Source: RGIG1934 sp045122895 (GTDB lineage: Bacteria; Bacillota; Clostridia; Lachnospirales; Lachnospiraceae). Taken from it: a stretch of 64,000 nt of DNA. The translations under genes and the position numbers were made by a program. Below the pieces are notes generated by a model. It was not told the DNA's origin. It searched no databases and was given only the letters and a program-made list of their open reading frames with translations. Shown here piece by piece: positions 1-9,691 of the stretch; position 1 is the stretch's first letter, and every line of letters starts with the position of its first letter. The stretch lies in NCBI GenBank assembly GCA_045122895.1, contig JBGVIE010000047.1, positions 8,470-72,469 of the forward strand, given 5' to 3'.

Positions 1-99
1 AAATCTGTGAATAGACCTAAGTATGGCAGTAGAACAATACTAACGGCTTCATATTGGGAATATGTAGCTTTGTTTTTCACACCGCTATTGAAGCAGTAG
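1..99 (+). CDS. possible 3' end of an upstream gene (partial)
   Basis: Frame 1 is open from base 1 to a TAG at 97-99, giving 32 codons ending in FFTPLLKQ. The window edge cuts off any upstream part. I do not recognise the peptide. A frame this short could be open by chance, so this is only a possible gene tail. Confidence 0.2.
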   Translation, partial: KSVNRPKYGSRTILTASYWEYVALFFTPLLKQ

Positions 100-116
100 A
101 GACAAGAATGTATAAT
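88..116 (+). promoter_or_regulatory. sigma-A type promoter for the SNF2 gene
   Basis: TTGAAG (88-93) and TATAAT (111-116) are separated by exactly 17 bases, 75 bases before the helicase start codon. The leader carries a weak CCGG...CCGG inverted repeat at about 137-156. Confidence 0.55.
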
Positions 117-190
117 ATTAAGCAGGAAAAGATATCCGGCGATAATGTATACCGGTTATTTTATTATTTTTACAACGATGGAGTAATGTT

Positions 191-3100
191 ATGGATAAAC
201 ACATGTGGAAAAACAGATTTACAAATGTAATACTACAGAGAGGCCAAAGATACTATCTGTACGGCAATGTTTATATAGATCACGTTGGAGAGGATTTCAT
301 AACTGCGACAGTAAAGAGCGACAGCTCCGGTCGCATATATAATGTCGAGATAGAATATTACGGTACTCCCGACGACCCGACGATGTGGTGCGATTGCCCA
401 TATGCCGAGGACGGCGGGAATTGCAAGCATATGGCAGCCGTAATGTATGAGATAGAAGCACAAGGGCTTCATGATATGAGCAGGGATGCGGATAGAACGA
501 AGAACACGGTACCACTTTTTGAAGAACAACAGGATAAGCAGTATCAGTATTTTGATGTGCCTTCAATAGTACAGGATGTCGAGTTTACAGAAGAGGTGGT
601 AGAAGAAGCGAAAGCCCATATGGAGTCAGGTAGTGTGGTGTTAGAGAATATACAGGTCGGATATTTACAGGATAATTACATAGGAAATCTGCAACGCGCA
701 TATTCAATAGGAGCGTATCATGACAAAAACGGACATATATTTGGTGTAGAGTTTGAGATGGATAAGGATGACATAATAAGCATGGAATGTGCTGTGCCAA
801 AATGTAACTGCCAGTATCAAAAAGGTGCATATTACTGGAGAGAGCCCCAGAAAAAAGCATGCGGACATGTGGCAGCACTTATGTTGCTTGTAGATGAATA
901 TCAGAAAAAACATACAGTTGGAGATGCCACAGATTTGCGTGGAATAAAGATGTTAGAATCATTTAGAAATCTCCATGCACAGAAGGTGGCGAAAGAGCCA
1001 CAGAATGAAGATATAGTAGGAAAAGTAGACATACAGCCGCGACTTATATTAGAAGCAGATGAGTTGCATTTGTCGTTCAAAATCGGAAGAACGAAGATGT
1101 ATGTTATGAAAAGCATCAAGGACTTTTATCAAAAAAATAAAAATAATGAAACACTCAATCTGGGAAAAAACGAGTGTATAGACCTTGCAACAGCCACATT
1201 TACAGAAAATGCGAAGCGATGCATCGAATACATAAACCGCGAGGTAAAGCAGGAGATACAGCATAAGCACAGGCTTGAGCAGAAGAATACACGCTGGTAT
1301 GCGCCTGAAGTAAAATCGGAGAGTATGAGTGCGTATATCGATCTTTATGGAACGAGACTTGATGACTTTTTTGAACTGGAATTTGGAAAGCGAATAGCAT
1401 TTATCAATAAGGATACGCGGGAAAAAGAGAAAAGTATCCTGCTAAAAGACGGAGAATTGAAGGTAGAACTTGAGCTGTTTCCTGAGAAAAGGGGAGGAGA
1501 ATTAGAGTCTGTCTGTATAGAAGGAAAAATGCCGGCGCTGATAAGCGGTTCAAAGCACCAGTACTATGTAGATGAGAATGCAGTTTGCAGGCTTGGCGAA
1601 GAGAATATAAAACAGCTTGAGCCTATTTGGAATTTGTCCCAAAATGGTGAAGTGAATATACACATAGGGCGCAACAATATCGCTGAGTTTTACTACAGAA
1701 TACTTCCGGAGCTTGAGAAATGTGCCAATATTACCAATAACGTGGGAGAATTGGTAGAAGAATTTCTTCCACAGGATATGGATGTGATATTCTATCTCGA
1801 TGCAGAAAAAGAATATCTGATATGCAGACCGGTGGCGAAGTATGAAGATGCAACTTTTTCAATAATAGATATGGCGGAAGCAAATGCCATACAGGAGAAT
1901 TACCGGGATAAGCTAAAGGAGACAGAGGCACTTAAGCTTGCAACACAGTATTTCCCAAGTTTTATTCGGGTGGAGGCAGATGATACTGTTGTATCTGAAA
2001 GCAATTCGCATATCGCACTCAGCTGCCAAAATGATGAGGAACAGATATACCGTCTGCTAAATCAGGGAATATCACAGCTTATGACAATTGGTGAGGTGCA
2101 CTGTACGGAACGCTTCAAGAGCAAAAACAGGAAGAGAAATCTAAAAATCTCAGTAGGTGTATCTGTTCAAAGCGACCTGTTGAATCTGGAGATATCATCC
2201 GAGGACATCTCGTCGCAGGAGTTACTGGATATACTTGCAAGCTACAAGCTTAAGAAGAAGTATCACCGACTGAAAAATGGAGACTTCGTAGACATAACCG
2301 ATGACAGCGTCGCAGAACTGAGTGGTATGATGGAATCTATGCGTATATCGGCAAAGGAATTCGTATCGGGTAAGATGGATATTCCGCTTTACCGGGCACT
2401 GTATCTCGATAAAATGCTTGAAAACTGTACGGAGATATATTCAAGCAGAGACAGCTATTTCAGAAATCTCGTAAAGGGATTTAAGACAATCGATGATGCC
2501 GACTATGAGCCACCGCAGGAACTCAAGAAGACACTAAGGAATTATCAGAAGTATGGACACAAATGGATAAGAGTACTTGCGGACAATAACTTCGGTGGAA
2601 TACTTGCCGATGACATGGGGCTTGGGAAGACCCTTCAGATGATAAGTGTGCTGTCTGCAACAAAACAAAACGGACAGGCTGGCACCTCACTTATAGTATG
2701 TCCGGCGTCGTTGGTGTACAACTGGAAGGAGGAATTTGACCAGTTTGCGCCTGAATTAAAGACGCAGGTTGTGGCCGGAAAAGCCTCAGAGAGAAAAGCG
2801 ATAATAGACAATTACAGGGATTACGATGCCATAATCACATCCTACGATTTGCTAAAACGAGATGTGGCAGAGTACGAGAACAAGCAGTTTGAATATCAGG
2901 TGATAGACGAGGCACAGTACATCAAGACACATACCACTGCCACTGCCAAATCAGTAAAAGTCATACATGCAAAGCACAAGATGGCGCTTACCGGAACACC
3001 GATAGAGAACCGCCTCAGTGAGCTTTGGAGTATATTTGATTATCTGATGCCGGGCTTTTTGTACAGCTACGATGTTTTCAAAAAAGAGATAGAGACACCA

Positions 3101-3916
3101 ATTGTCAAGCAGAAGGACGAAGAAGCAACAAAGCGTCTTAAGAGAATGGTATCTCCATTTATCCTTAGAAGATTAAAAGGAGATGTGCTAAAAGACCTTC
3201 CTGACAAAATTGAAGAGCTTCAGTATGCGCATATGGATGAGTCACAGCAGGTTCTGTATGATGCGCAGGTTGCACATATGAAGGAGACACTAAAGGGACA
3301 GGACGAGGAGACCTTTAAAAGAAACAAGATACAGATACTTTCAGAACTTACAAGAATTCGCCAGATATGCTGCGATCCTGCACTTATGGTCGAGAACTAT
3401 CACGGTGAATCGGCCAAGAAGGAAGCCTGCCTCGACCTCATAGAGCGGGCAGTCGAGGGCGAGCACAAGATGCTCATATTCTCACAGTTTACAACTATGC
3501 TTGATATCCTTGCCGGGGAACTTGAGAAAAAGAATATAGCATATTACACCATAACAGGTGCAACACCGAAGGAGAAGCGATTGGAACTTGTTAAGAAGTA
3601 CAACTCGAACGACGTACCGGTATTTTTGATATCTCTAAAAGCAGGAGGAACAGGACTAAATCTGACAGGTGCCGACATGGTTATTCACTATGACCCATGG
3701 TGGAATGTTGCGGCACAGAATCAGGCTACAGACAGAGCACACCGAATCGGCCAGACTAAAATAGTAACAGTATATAAGCTGATAATAAAAGGAACAATAG
3801 AGGAAAAAATAGTAAAGATGCAGCAGGATAAAGCTGACCTGGCTAATGAGATACTTAGTGGAGAAAACGGAAATATCGTGAATATGACAAAAGAAGATTT
3901 GTTGGAATTGTTGTAG
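191..3916 (+). CDS. SWIM-domain SNF2-family DEAD-like helicase
   Basis: This is a 1241-residue SNF2/Swi2 ATPase that probably translocates on double-stranded DNA or remodels DNA-protein complexes in the cytoplasm. The N-terminus has a SWIM zinc finger (C67, C69, C78, H80). A second CxC...CxH cluster follows (C205, C207, C224, H226). The middle 500 residues are the poorly conserved part seen in bacterial SWIM-SNF2 proteins. The C-terminal third is the helicase core: motif I DDMGLGKT near residue 806, motif II DEAQ near 905, and a helicase-C segment with GGTGLNLTGAD and QATDRAHRIGQ (motif VI) near 1170-1200. Length is normal for the family. It stands alone behind its own promoter, and no phage-defence partner genes such as drmA or drmD adjoin it. 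The helicase assignment is firm; the biological role is unknown. Confidence 0.93.
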   Translation: MDKHMWKNRFTNVILQRGQRYYLYGNVYIDHVGEDFITATVKSDSSGRIYNVEIEYYGTPDDPTMWCDCPYAEDGGNCKHMAAVMYEIEAQGLHDMSRDADRTKNTVPLFEEQQDKQYQYFDVPSIVQDVEFTEEVVEEAKAHMESGSVVLENIQVGYLQDNYIGNLQRAYSIGAYHDKNGHIFGVEFEMDKDDIISMECAVPKCNCQYQKGAYYWREPQKKACGHVAALMLLVDEYQKKHTVGDATDLRGIKMLESFRNLHAQKVAKEPQNEDIVGKVDIQPRLILEADELHLSFKIGRTKMYVMKSIKDFYQKNKNNETLNLGKNECIDLATATFTENAKRCIEYINREVKQEIQHKHRLEQKNTRWYAPEVKSESMSAYIDLYGTRLDDFFELEFGKRIAFINKDTREKEKSILLKDGELKVELELFPEKRGGELESVCIEGKMPALISGSKHQYYVDENAVCRLGEENIKQLEPIWNLSQNGEVNIHIGRNNIAEFYYRILPELEKCANITNNVGELVEEFLPQDMDVIFYLDAEKEYLICRPVAKYEDATFSIIDMAEANAIQENYRDKLKETEALKLATQYFPSFIRVEADDTVVSESNSHIALSCQNDEEQIYRLLNQGISQLMTIGEVHCTERFKSKNRKRNLKISVGVSVQSDLLNLEISSEDISSQELLDILASYKLKKKYHRLKNGDFVDITDDSVAELSGMMESMRISAKEFVSGKMDIPLYRALYLDKMLENCTEIYSSRDSYFRNLVKGFKTIDDADYEPPQELKKTLRNYQKYGHKWIRVLADNNFGGILADDMGLGKTLQMISVLSATKQNGQAGTSLIVCPASLVYNWKEEFDQFAPELKTQVVAGKASERKAIIDNYRDYDAIITSYDLLKRDVAEYENKQFEYQVIDEAQYIKTHTTATAKSVKVIHAKHKMALTGTPIENRLSELWSIFDYLMPGFLYSYDVFKKEIETPIVKQKDEEATKRLKRMVSPFILRRLKGDVLKDLPDKIEELQYAHMDESQQVLYDAQVAHMKETLKGQDEETFKRNKIQILSELTRIRQICCDPALMVENYHGESAKKEACLDLIERAVEGEHKMLIFSQFTTMLDILAGELEKKNIAYYTITGATPKEKRLELVKKYNSNDVPVFLISLKAGGTGLNLTGADMVIHYDPWWNVAAQNQATDRAHRIGQTKIVTVYKLIIKGTIEEKIVKMQQDKADLANEILSGENGNIVNMTKEDLLELL

Positions 3917-3938
3917 TATTTGGAGTAAAAAAGGAGCA

Positions 3939-3952
3939 GAGTATTTATACTC
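3939..3952. promoter_or_regulatory. 14-base palindrome before rsmH
   Basis: GAGTAT-TT-ATACTC is a perfect palindrome in the 108-base gap between the helicase and the methyltransferase. It has no T-run, so it is more operator-like than terminator-like. No regulator can be named. Confidence 0.25.
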
Positions 3953-4024
3953 AATAGGGGAAATAATTTATGAGGCTGTTATGGTACTGAAACAATAGTA
4001 TATTTTGACAGAAATGAGGAAAAA

Positions 4025-5080
4025 ATGGATAACAATATTAGTGAAGTAAAGCATAAAAGAAGACCCAGATATTCAGGAACACATCCTAAGAGTTATAAGG
4101 AAAAATATAAAGAGCACAATCCGGAAAAATATGCAGATACCATTCAAAAAGTAATTGGTAAAGGAAGTACTCCGGCAGGAATGCATATATCTATCATGGT
4201 TGAAGAAATACTGGATTTTTTGGATATTAAGCCGGGGCAGAGAGGACTTGATGCAACTCTTGGTTATGGCGGGCATACGAAAGCTATGCTTGAAAAGTTA
4301 GAGGGAAAAGGGCATATCTGTGGCCTTGATGTGGATCCCATTGAATCGGAGAAGACAACAAAACGTCTCAGAAATGCCGGTTTTGGGGAGGATATACTGA
4401 CTGTAAAGCTTACGAATTTTGCCAATATAGATGAGGTGGCGGCAGAGTATGGCAAGTTCGATTTTTTATTGGCGGATTTAGGTGTATCATCTATGCAGAT
4501 AGATAACCCTGACAGAGGATTTTCATATAAAGTTGAGGGACCGCTGGATCTTAGGATGAATCCGCTAAAAGGTGACAGTGCGGCTAAGAGACTTCGTCAG
4601 GTGGATGAGTATGAGCTTGTGGGAATGCTTATAGAGAATTCTGATGAGCCATATGCAAAGGAGATTGCAAGGGAAGTGACTAAGACATTTAATCGCGGTG
4701 GGGATATTGAGACCACAACAGATTTGAAAAAAGTAATTGAGAGGGCGTTGTCATTCCTGCCAAAGAGTGAGCAGAAGGAGGCTGTAAAAAAATCGTGTCA
4801 GCGAACTTTTCAGGCTCTTAGAATAGATGTGAACAGTGAGTTTGAAGTGTTGTATGAATTTCTAGAAAAATTGCCGCAGGTTATGAATCCGGGAGGAAGA
4901 ATAGCAATTCTTACTTTTCATTCCGGCGAAGACAGACTTGTAAAGAAATCTTTTAAAGAACTTAAAAGAGCAGGAGAATACGAGGAGGTGTGCCAGGATG
5001 TAATAAGACCATCGGTAAAAGAGTGTCAGATTAATCCGAGGTCAAAGTGTACCAAGATGAGATGGGCAATAAAGTCGTAG
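4025..5080 (+). CDS. rsmH: RsmH/MraW-type 16S rRNA C1402 N4-methyltransferase with basic N-terminal extension
   Basis: This protein belongs to the RsmH (MraW) family, which N4-methylates C1402 in the 16S rRNA decoding centre with S-adenosylmethionine. The SAM-binding motif LDATLGYGGHTKAM lies near residue 80. It is followed by DLGVSSMQID, RGFSYKVEGPLDLRM and the C-terminal ILTFHSGEDRLVK, all family hallmarks. At 351 residues it is longer than the usual 310. The first 45 residues form a lysine/arginine-rich extension (KHKRRPRYSGTHPKSYKEKY) not found in classical RsmH. The gene is not in a division/cell-wall cluster, where the orthodox mraW normally sits, so it may be a second copy. It ends 15 bases before the convergent endonuclease III gene. 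Confidence 0.88.
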   Translation: MDNNISEVKHKRRPRYSGTHPKSYKEKYKEHNPEKYADTIQKVIGKGSTPAGMHISIMVEEILDFLDIKPGQRGLDATLGYGGHTKAMLEKLEGKGHICGLDVDPIESEKTTKRLRNAGFGEDILTVKLTNFANIDEVAAEYGKFDFLLADLGVSSMQIDNPDRGFSYKVEGPLDLRMNPLKGDSAAKRLRQVDEYELVGMLIENSDEPYAKEIAREVTKTFNRGGDIETTTDLKKVIERALSFLPKSEQKEAVKKSCQRTFQALRIDVNSEFEVLYEFLEKLPQVMNPGGRIAILTFHSGEDRLVKKSFKELKRAGEYEEVCQDVIRPSVKECQINPRSKCTKMRWAIKS

Positions 5081-5095
5081 AGACTCTATTGCCGG

Positions 5096-5728
5096 TTATA
5101 TTTTTTTCTTGCAGATATCAGCCAGACAGCACCTGTCGCAATACGGTGTGGTTCTGGCTGTACATATTTCACGGCCATGCATTACAAGGCGGTGACAGAA
5201 ATCATTTCCCTCTTCTGGTGGAACAAGCTTCCACAATTCCATTTCTACTTTTTTAGGCTCTTTAATGCCATCAATTATTCCCATACGGTTTGTAAGTCTT
5301 ATACAGTGAGTGTCTGTTACAATAGCGGGTTTGCCATACACATCACCAAGAATTAAGTTGGCACTTTTTCTTCCTACTCCCGGGAGAGATAGCAAATCAT
5401 TCATATTGTCAGGAACTGTACAATCAAAATTATCCCGTAGAGCTTTCATACAAAGACTGATATCACGAGCCTTGCTTTTGCCAAGACCACAAGGCTTGAC
5501 AATCGCTTCTATATCTTCGACCGGTGCGTTTGCCAGTGCTTCTATAGAGGGATAACTGTCAAAAAGAATTGGAACAATGGTGTTTACCCTTGCATCTGTA
5601 CATTGGGCAGCAAGGCGCACACTTACTAATAATTTCCAGGCCTCGTTGTAATCCAGCGTACACTCTGCAACCGGATATTCTTCTTTTAATCTGTTTATAA
5701 TTTCAATCGTTCGTTGTTTTTTTGTCAT
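5096..5728 (-). CDS. nth: endonuclease III (base-excision DNA glycosylase/AP lyase)
   Basis: Endonuclease III removes oxidised pyrimidines and cleaves the abasic site. The helix-hairpin-helix LPGVGRKSANLIL carries the catalytic lysine, and the aspartate is in VTDTHCIRL. The C-terminus has the iron-sulfur cysteines in the order C-x7-C-x2-C-x5-C (CTARTTPYCDRCCLADIC), one residue longer in the first gap than in the E. coli enzyme. The frame is open upstream to 5854. The start at 5728 (MTKKQRTIEI) aligns with the E. coli N-terminus and gives about 210 residues; ATG 5740 is the alternative. The extra upstream residues look untranslated. The gene is transcribed toward rsmH. Confidence 0.92.
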   Translation of the reverse strand: MTKKQRTIEIINRLKEEYPVAECTLDYNEAWKLLVSVRLAAQCTDARVNTIVPILFDSYPSIEALANAPVEDIEAIVKPCGLGKSKARDISLCMKALRDNFDCTVPDNMNDLLSLPGVGRKSANLILGDVYGKPAIVTDTHCIRLTNRMGIIDGIKEPKKVEMELWKLVPPEEGNDFCHRLVMHGREICTARTTPYCDRCCLADICKKKI

Positions 5729-5746
5729 AATATTTTCCATTCTGCA

Positions 5747-5759
5747 GACGCCTTGCGTC
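5747..5759 (-). promoter_or_regulatory. small hairpin in the nth leader
   Basis: On the minus strand GACGC-AAG-GCGTC sits about 19-31 bases upstream of the chosen nth start. A nearly identical hairpin (GACGC-AA-GCGTC) is found before the ArsC-like gene at 25230-25247. Confidence 0.3.
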
Positions 5760-5849
5760 GATACTATAATTTTTATAGATACAATTGTAGCATTTACTAT
5801 CTGTTTTTTCCATATGTAATTGTTTGATTTAGTAGGTGCAATTAATGTG

Positions 5850-5866
5850 TGCATATGTTATAATAT
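5850..5866 (+). promoter_or_regulatory. extended -10 promoter for the pullulanase gene
   Basis: TGTTATAAT is a consensus extended -10 element with no good -35 box 17 bases upstream. It lies about 50-60 bases before the GTG start of the pullulanase gene. Confidence 0.45.
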
Positions 5867-5915
5867 TTGCATATTTTTTGAGATAAAATATTTATCGGCT
5901 TAGGAGGAAAAAAGA

Positions 5916-7832
5916 GTGGATATTAAGATGTTTAATACAAAAGAATTTGATGAAAAATACGCATATGAAGGTAAGGACTTAGGAGCAAGCTATTCTAAGG
6001 ATTCTACTACTTTTAAGGTGTGGGCGCCTATAGCTTCTTCTGTAGAATTGAATCTTTTTACAAAGGGAAGTGCGGATGAAGAAGGTGATTCTAAGCTTGC
6101 AACATATGAGATGAAGGCGGGAGACAGAGGCGTATACGAATACACTGTTGAAAAAGATTTAGATGGTGTTTATTACACATACAATGTCACTGTCGACGGA
6201 GTGACAAAAGAGACAAGCGATGTGTACGCGAAGGCAAGTGGTGTTAACAGCCTTAGAAGTATGGTAATCGATTTATCTAGAACTAACCCTGAGGGATTCG
6301 AGAGTGATAAGCATGTTACTTATCCGTTGGAGGAGACACAGATTTGGGAGGTTCATGTTGGTGATTTTTCTAATGACCCTGCAAGTGGTGTTAAGCCTGA
6401 ACACAGAGGTAAGTTTTTAGCATTTACAGAGGAGAATACTACTCTTAATGGTGAAGGGAGAATTAAGACTTGTGTTAACTATCTGAAGGATTTGGGTGTA
6501 ACACATGTTCATTTATTGCCATCGTATGACTATGGTTCAATTGATGAGAGTAAGGATTGTGAGAATATTAACTGGGGTTATGATCCTGTTAACTATAATG
6601 TTCCGGAAGGATCTTACTCAACTGATCCGTTTGATGGTGCGGTAAGAATTAAAGAATTCAAAGAGATGGTTATGGCTCTTCACAAAGCAGGTATATCTGT
6701 AGTTATGGACGTGGTATATAATCACACTTATTCACTTGATTCTGTTTTTGAAAAAACAGTACCGGGATACTATTACAGACAGGATGAGGATGGTAAATAT
6801 ACTGATGGTTCTGCCTGTGGCAATGATACAGCAAGTGACAGAGAGATGTACAGAAGATATATGATCGACTCAGTTATGTACTGGGCAAATGAATATCATG
6901 TAGATGGATTCAGATTTGACCTTATGGGACTTCATGATGTGGAGACTATGAATCAGATTAGAGCAGCTCTTGATACAATTGAGGGTTGTGGTAAGGATAT
7001 GATTATGTATGGTGAACCTTGGGCTGCAGCTCCTACATGTTTTAAGGAAGATTCTGTGGCAGCTAACAAGCTTGCAATCAATATGCTTAGTGACAGAATT
7101 CTTGTGTTTAATGATGATATAAGAGATACGGTAAAGGGAAGATTTGATGAGCTTGAGACACCGGGGTTTGTTAATGGTTTACCGGACAAGGAAGAGGATT
7201 TAAAGAGAGTGATTCCTGGTGGATTTGATGAGTCATTTGAACAACCGGCTACACCGGCAAAACTTATCAATTATGTATCAGCACATGATAACAGTACTCT
7301 TTGGGACAAATTAGTCGATTCTGTTTTGAAGGACGGAAGTTACACTAAGAGAAATGAAAAGCTTATAGCTATGAACAAGCTTTGTGCAACAATCGTTCAG
7401 TTGTCAAAGGGTGTTCCTTTCTGGCAGGCTGGTGAGGAAGCTGCAAGAACTAAGCTTGGTGAAGATAACAGTTTTAATTTAGGCAAGAAGCTCAATATGC
7501 TTGACTGGACAAGAATGAGTGAATATTCTGATTTGACAGACTATTATAAAGGATTGATAAAGCTTAGAAAGAGATATCCGGAGATTTATGATTTGAGTAG
7601 GGAATCTGCTGACAGAATCAGATTTATGGATTTGAAAGAGAAGCAGGTAGTGGGATATACAATCGGTGATTTGGTAGTTGTTTATAATGCTTCGGAGAAA
7701 TCGGTAAGCATTGAACTTGATGACCAGTATAAGGTACTTGTATGTAATGGCAAAATTGCAAAAGGAACCGAGCTTGTGCAAAATACAGTGATGGTTGCAG
7801 GCTTAAGTGCTTTTGTAGCAGAAAGAAGCTAG
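5916..7832 (+). CDS. pulA: type I pullulanase, GH13 alpha-1,6-glucan debranching enzyme
   Basis: This enzyme hydrolyses alpha-1,6 branch points in pullulan, glycogen or starch fragments. Residues about 20-110 form a CBM48-like beta domain (STTFKVWAPIASSVELNLF). The type I pullulanase signature appears as NWGYDPVNYNVPEGSY. GH13 motifs follow: VVMDVVYNHT, GFRFDLMGLH (nucleophile Asp), YGEPW (acid/base Glu) and YVSAHDNSTLWDKL (transition-state Asp). The 638-residue length is typical. There is no signal peptide, so it is probably cytoplasmic and acts on imported or stored glucan. Translation is taken from GTG 5916, because AGGAGG at 5902-5907 is 8 bases upstream; the next ATG (5928) is too far from it. 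Confidence 0.93.
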   Translation: MDIKMFNTKEFDEKYAYEGKDLGASYSKDSTTFKVWAPIASSVELNLFTKGSADEEGDSKLATYEMKAGDRGVYEYTVEKDLDGVYYTYNVTVDGVTKETSDVYAKASGVNSLRSMVIDLSRTNPEGFESDKHVTYPLEETQIWEVHVGDFSNDPASGVKPEHRGKFLAFTEENTTLNGEGRIKTCVNYLKDLGVTHVHLLPSYDYGSIDESKDCENINWGYDPVNYNVPEGSYSTDPFDGAVRIKEFKEMVMALHKAGISVVMDVVYNHTYSLDSVFEKTVPGYYYRQDEDGKYTDGSACGNDTASDREMYRRYMIDSVMYWANEYHVDGFRFDLMGLHDVETMNQIRAALDTIEGCGKDMIMYGEPWAAAPTCFKEDSVAANKLAINMLSDRILVFNDDIRDTVKGRFDELETPGFVNGLPDKEEDLKRVIPGGFDESFEQPATPAKLINYVSAHDNSTLWDKLVDSVLKDGSYTKRNEKLIAMNKLCATIVQLSKGVPFWQAGEEAARTKLGEDNSFNLGKKLNMLDWTRMSEYSDLTDYYKGLIKLRKRYPEIYDLSRESADRIRFMDLKEKQVVGYTIGDLVVVYNASEKSVSIELDDQYKVLVCNGKIAKGTELVQNTVMVAGLSAFVAERS

Positions 7833-7838
7833 TACGTT

Positions 7839-9683
7839 ATGAATATTTTATCTATTGAGAAATTAACAAAAGCATATACGGAAACTCCTTTATTTGATAA
7901 CGCTGACTTTTTCCTCCAGGAGGGGGAAAAGGTCGGTGTTATTGGCGTTAATGGAACAGGTAAATCCACTCTTTTAAAAATTATTGCAGGAGTTGAGGAG
8001 CCGGATTCGGGAACTGTAACAGTTGCCAACAATATTGTCATAAGATATCTTCCACAGCAGCCGGTTTTTTTAGAGCATGAAACCGTTATGGAGAGTATTT
8101 TAAGACAGAATGTAAGTAGTGTGTACACAGAATGGGACATTAAGAGTAAAGCCTCAAATATGCTTACAAGACTTGGTATTACAGATTTTGACCAGGACAC
8201 ATCAGTAATGTCCGGAGGGCAGAGAAAGAGAATTGCCCTTGTGTCAGCCCTTGTTACTGACGCTGATATTCTTATAATGGATGAGCCTACCAACCATCTG
8301 GATAATGATATGGCTGACTGGCTTGAGGATTTTTTGCATAAGTGGAAGGGCGCGCTTATCATGGTCACACATGACAGATATTTTCTTGACAGTGTAACAG
8401 GCAGAATCGTGGAAGTGGATAAGGGAAAGATATACAGCTATGATGCCAATTATTCTGGTTTCTTAAAGCTTAAGGCGGAGCGTGAGGATATGGCGATTGC
8501 CTCTGAGAGAAAAAGACAGTCGATTTTAAGGACAGAGCTTGAGTGGGTTAAAAGAGGTGCGAGAGCGCGTTCCACAAAGCAGAAGGCAAGACTTGAGAGA
8601 TATGAAGAGCTCAAGAATATGAAGGCACCGGAAACAGAAGGCAAGGTTGAAATGGGTTCAGTATCTTCAAGACTTGGAAGAACCACAATTGAGCTTAATA
8701 ACATCAATAAAGCGTATGGAGATAAAAAGCTGATAAATGAATTTTCATATATTTTCTTAAAGGGTGACAGAGTGGGATTTATTGGAAAAAATGGCTGCGG
8801 AAAGACAACTCTTATGAAGCTGATATCCGGTATCGAGAAGCCTGATTCAGGAGATATTACAGTTGGACAAACTGTGAAAATCGGATATTATTCCCAGGAG
8901 ATTCAGAATAATCCGGAAGCTGGAATTGCGTATATGAATCCTAAGCTTAAAGTTATTGAGTACATTAGGGAAACGGCGGAATATGTTAAGACACCTGAAG
9001 GAACAATCTCTGCTTCGCAGATGCTGGAACGTTTTTTATTCAATGCGTCCAAGCAGTATGGACTCATTGAGAAATTATCCGGCGGAGAAAAGAGAAGGCT
9101 TAATCTCCTGAGAGTATTGATGGAGGCACCAAATGTGCTTATTCTTGATGAGCCGACTAATGATCTGGATATTACGACACTTACGATTCTGGAGGATTAT
9201 CTTGATAATTTCGATGGGATTGTAATTACCGTATCTCACGACAGATATTTTCTCGACAGGACTATGAGGAGAATTTTTGCCTTTGAGGATGGCGTGATTA
9301 ATCAGTATGAGGGTGGATATAGTGATTATGCTCTTCGCAAATCTGTTGAGGCGGAGTCTTCTTCCGGGGAGAACAATGAGTCTTCACAGAATAAGTCTAA
9401 TGAGTCAGGAAATACCAGAGACAACTGGAACAAAAACAGGGAAAAGAAATTAAAGTTCACCTACAATGAGCAGAAGGAATACGAAACAATCGAAGATGAT
9501 ATAGAAAAGCTTGAACAGATAATCAGTGATTGTGATGAGCAGATGAATAAGTGTGTAAGTGATTTTATCAAACTTAACGAACTGGCACAAAAGAAGCAGG
9601 AAGCAGAGGAAGAACTGGAGATGAAGATGGACAGATGGGCATATCTTGAAGAGCTTGCTGCTAAAATAGCAGAATCGAAGTAG
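7839..9683 (+). CDS. ABC-F family ATPase, Uup-like
   Basis: This soluble protein has two tandem ABC ATPase domains and no membrane segments, which defines the ABC-F family of ribosome-associated factors. Walker A sites are GVNGTGKSTLLK and GKNGCGKTTLMK. The signatures are SGGQRKRIAL and LSGGEKRRLNLL, and both Walker B motifs are followed by DEPTN. The two domains are joined by the charged linker typical of the family. After residue 500 comes a Ser/Asn-rich linker and then a long coiled coil (EDDIEKLEQIISDCDEQM...), as in Uup. Uup-type proteins resolve stalled ribosomes and affect transposon excision; an antibiotic-resistance role is less likely given this tail. It starts 6 bases after the pullulanase stop and 8 bases before rlmD, so the genes are probably co-transcribed. 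Confidence 0.9.
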   Translation: MNILSIEKLTKAYTETPLFDNADFFLQEGEKVGVIGVNGTGKSTLLKIIAGVEEPDSGTVTVANNIVIRYLPQQPVFLEHETVMESILRQNVSSVYTEWDIKSKASNMLTRLGITDFDQDTSVMSGGQRKRIALVSALVTDADILIMDEPTNHLDNDMADWLEDFLHKWKGALIMVTHDRYFLDSVTGRIVEVDKGKIYSYDANYSGFLKLKAEREDMAIASERKRQSILRTELEWVKRGARARSTKQKARLERYEELKNMKAPETEGKVEMGSVSSRLGRTTIELNNINKAYGDKKLINEFSYIFLKGDRVGFIGKNGCGKTTLMKLISGIEKPDSGDITVGQTVKIGYYSQEIQNNPEAGIAYMNPKLKVIEYIRETAEYVKTPEGTISASQMLERFLFNASKQYGLIEKLSGGEKRRLNLLRVLMEAPNVLILDEPTNDLDITTLTILEDYLDNFDGIVITVSHDRYFLDRTMRRIFAFEDGVINQYEGGYSDYALRKSVEAESSSGENNESSQNKSNESGNTRDNWNKNREKKLKFTYNEQKEYETIEDDIEKLEQIISDCDEQMNKCVSDFIKLNELAQKKQEAEEELEMKMDRWAYLEELAAKIAESK

Positions 9684-9691
9684 AGGTTTAT

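Noticed and set aside
191..3916. DISARM or other helicase-based defence locus
   Set aside because: No methyltransferase, DUF1998 or PLD-nuclease partner adjoins the SNF2 gene; neighbours are housekeeping.
7839..9683. antibiotic-resistance ABC-F gene
   Set aside because: The long C-terminal coiled coil and chromosomal housekeeping context fit Uup better than ARE-type proteins.
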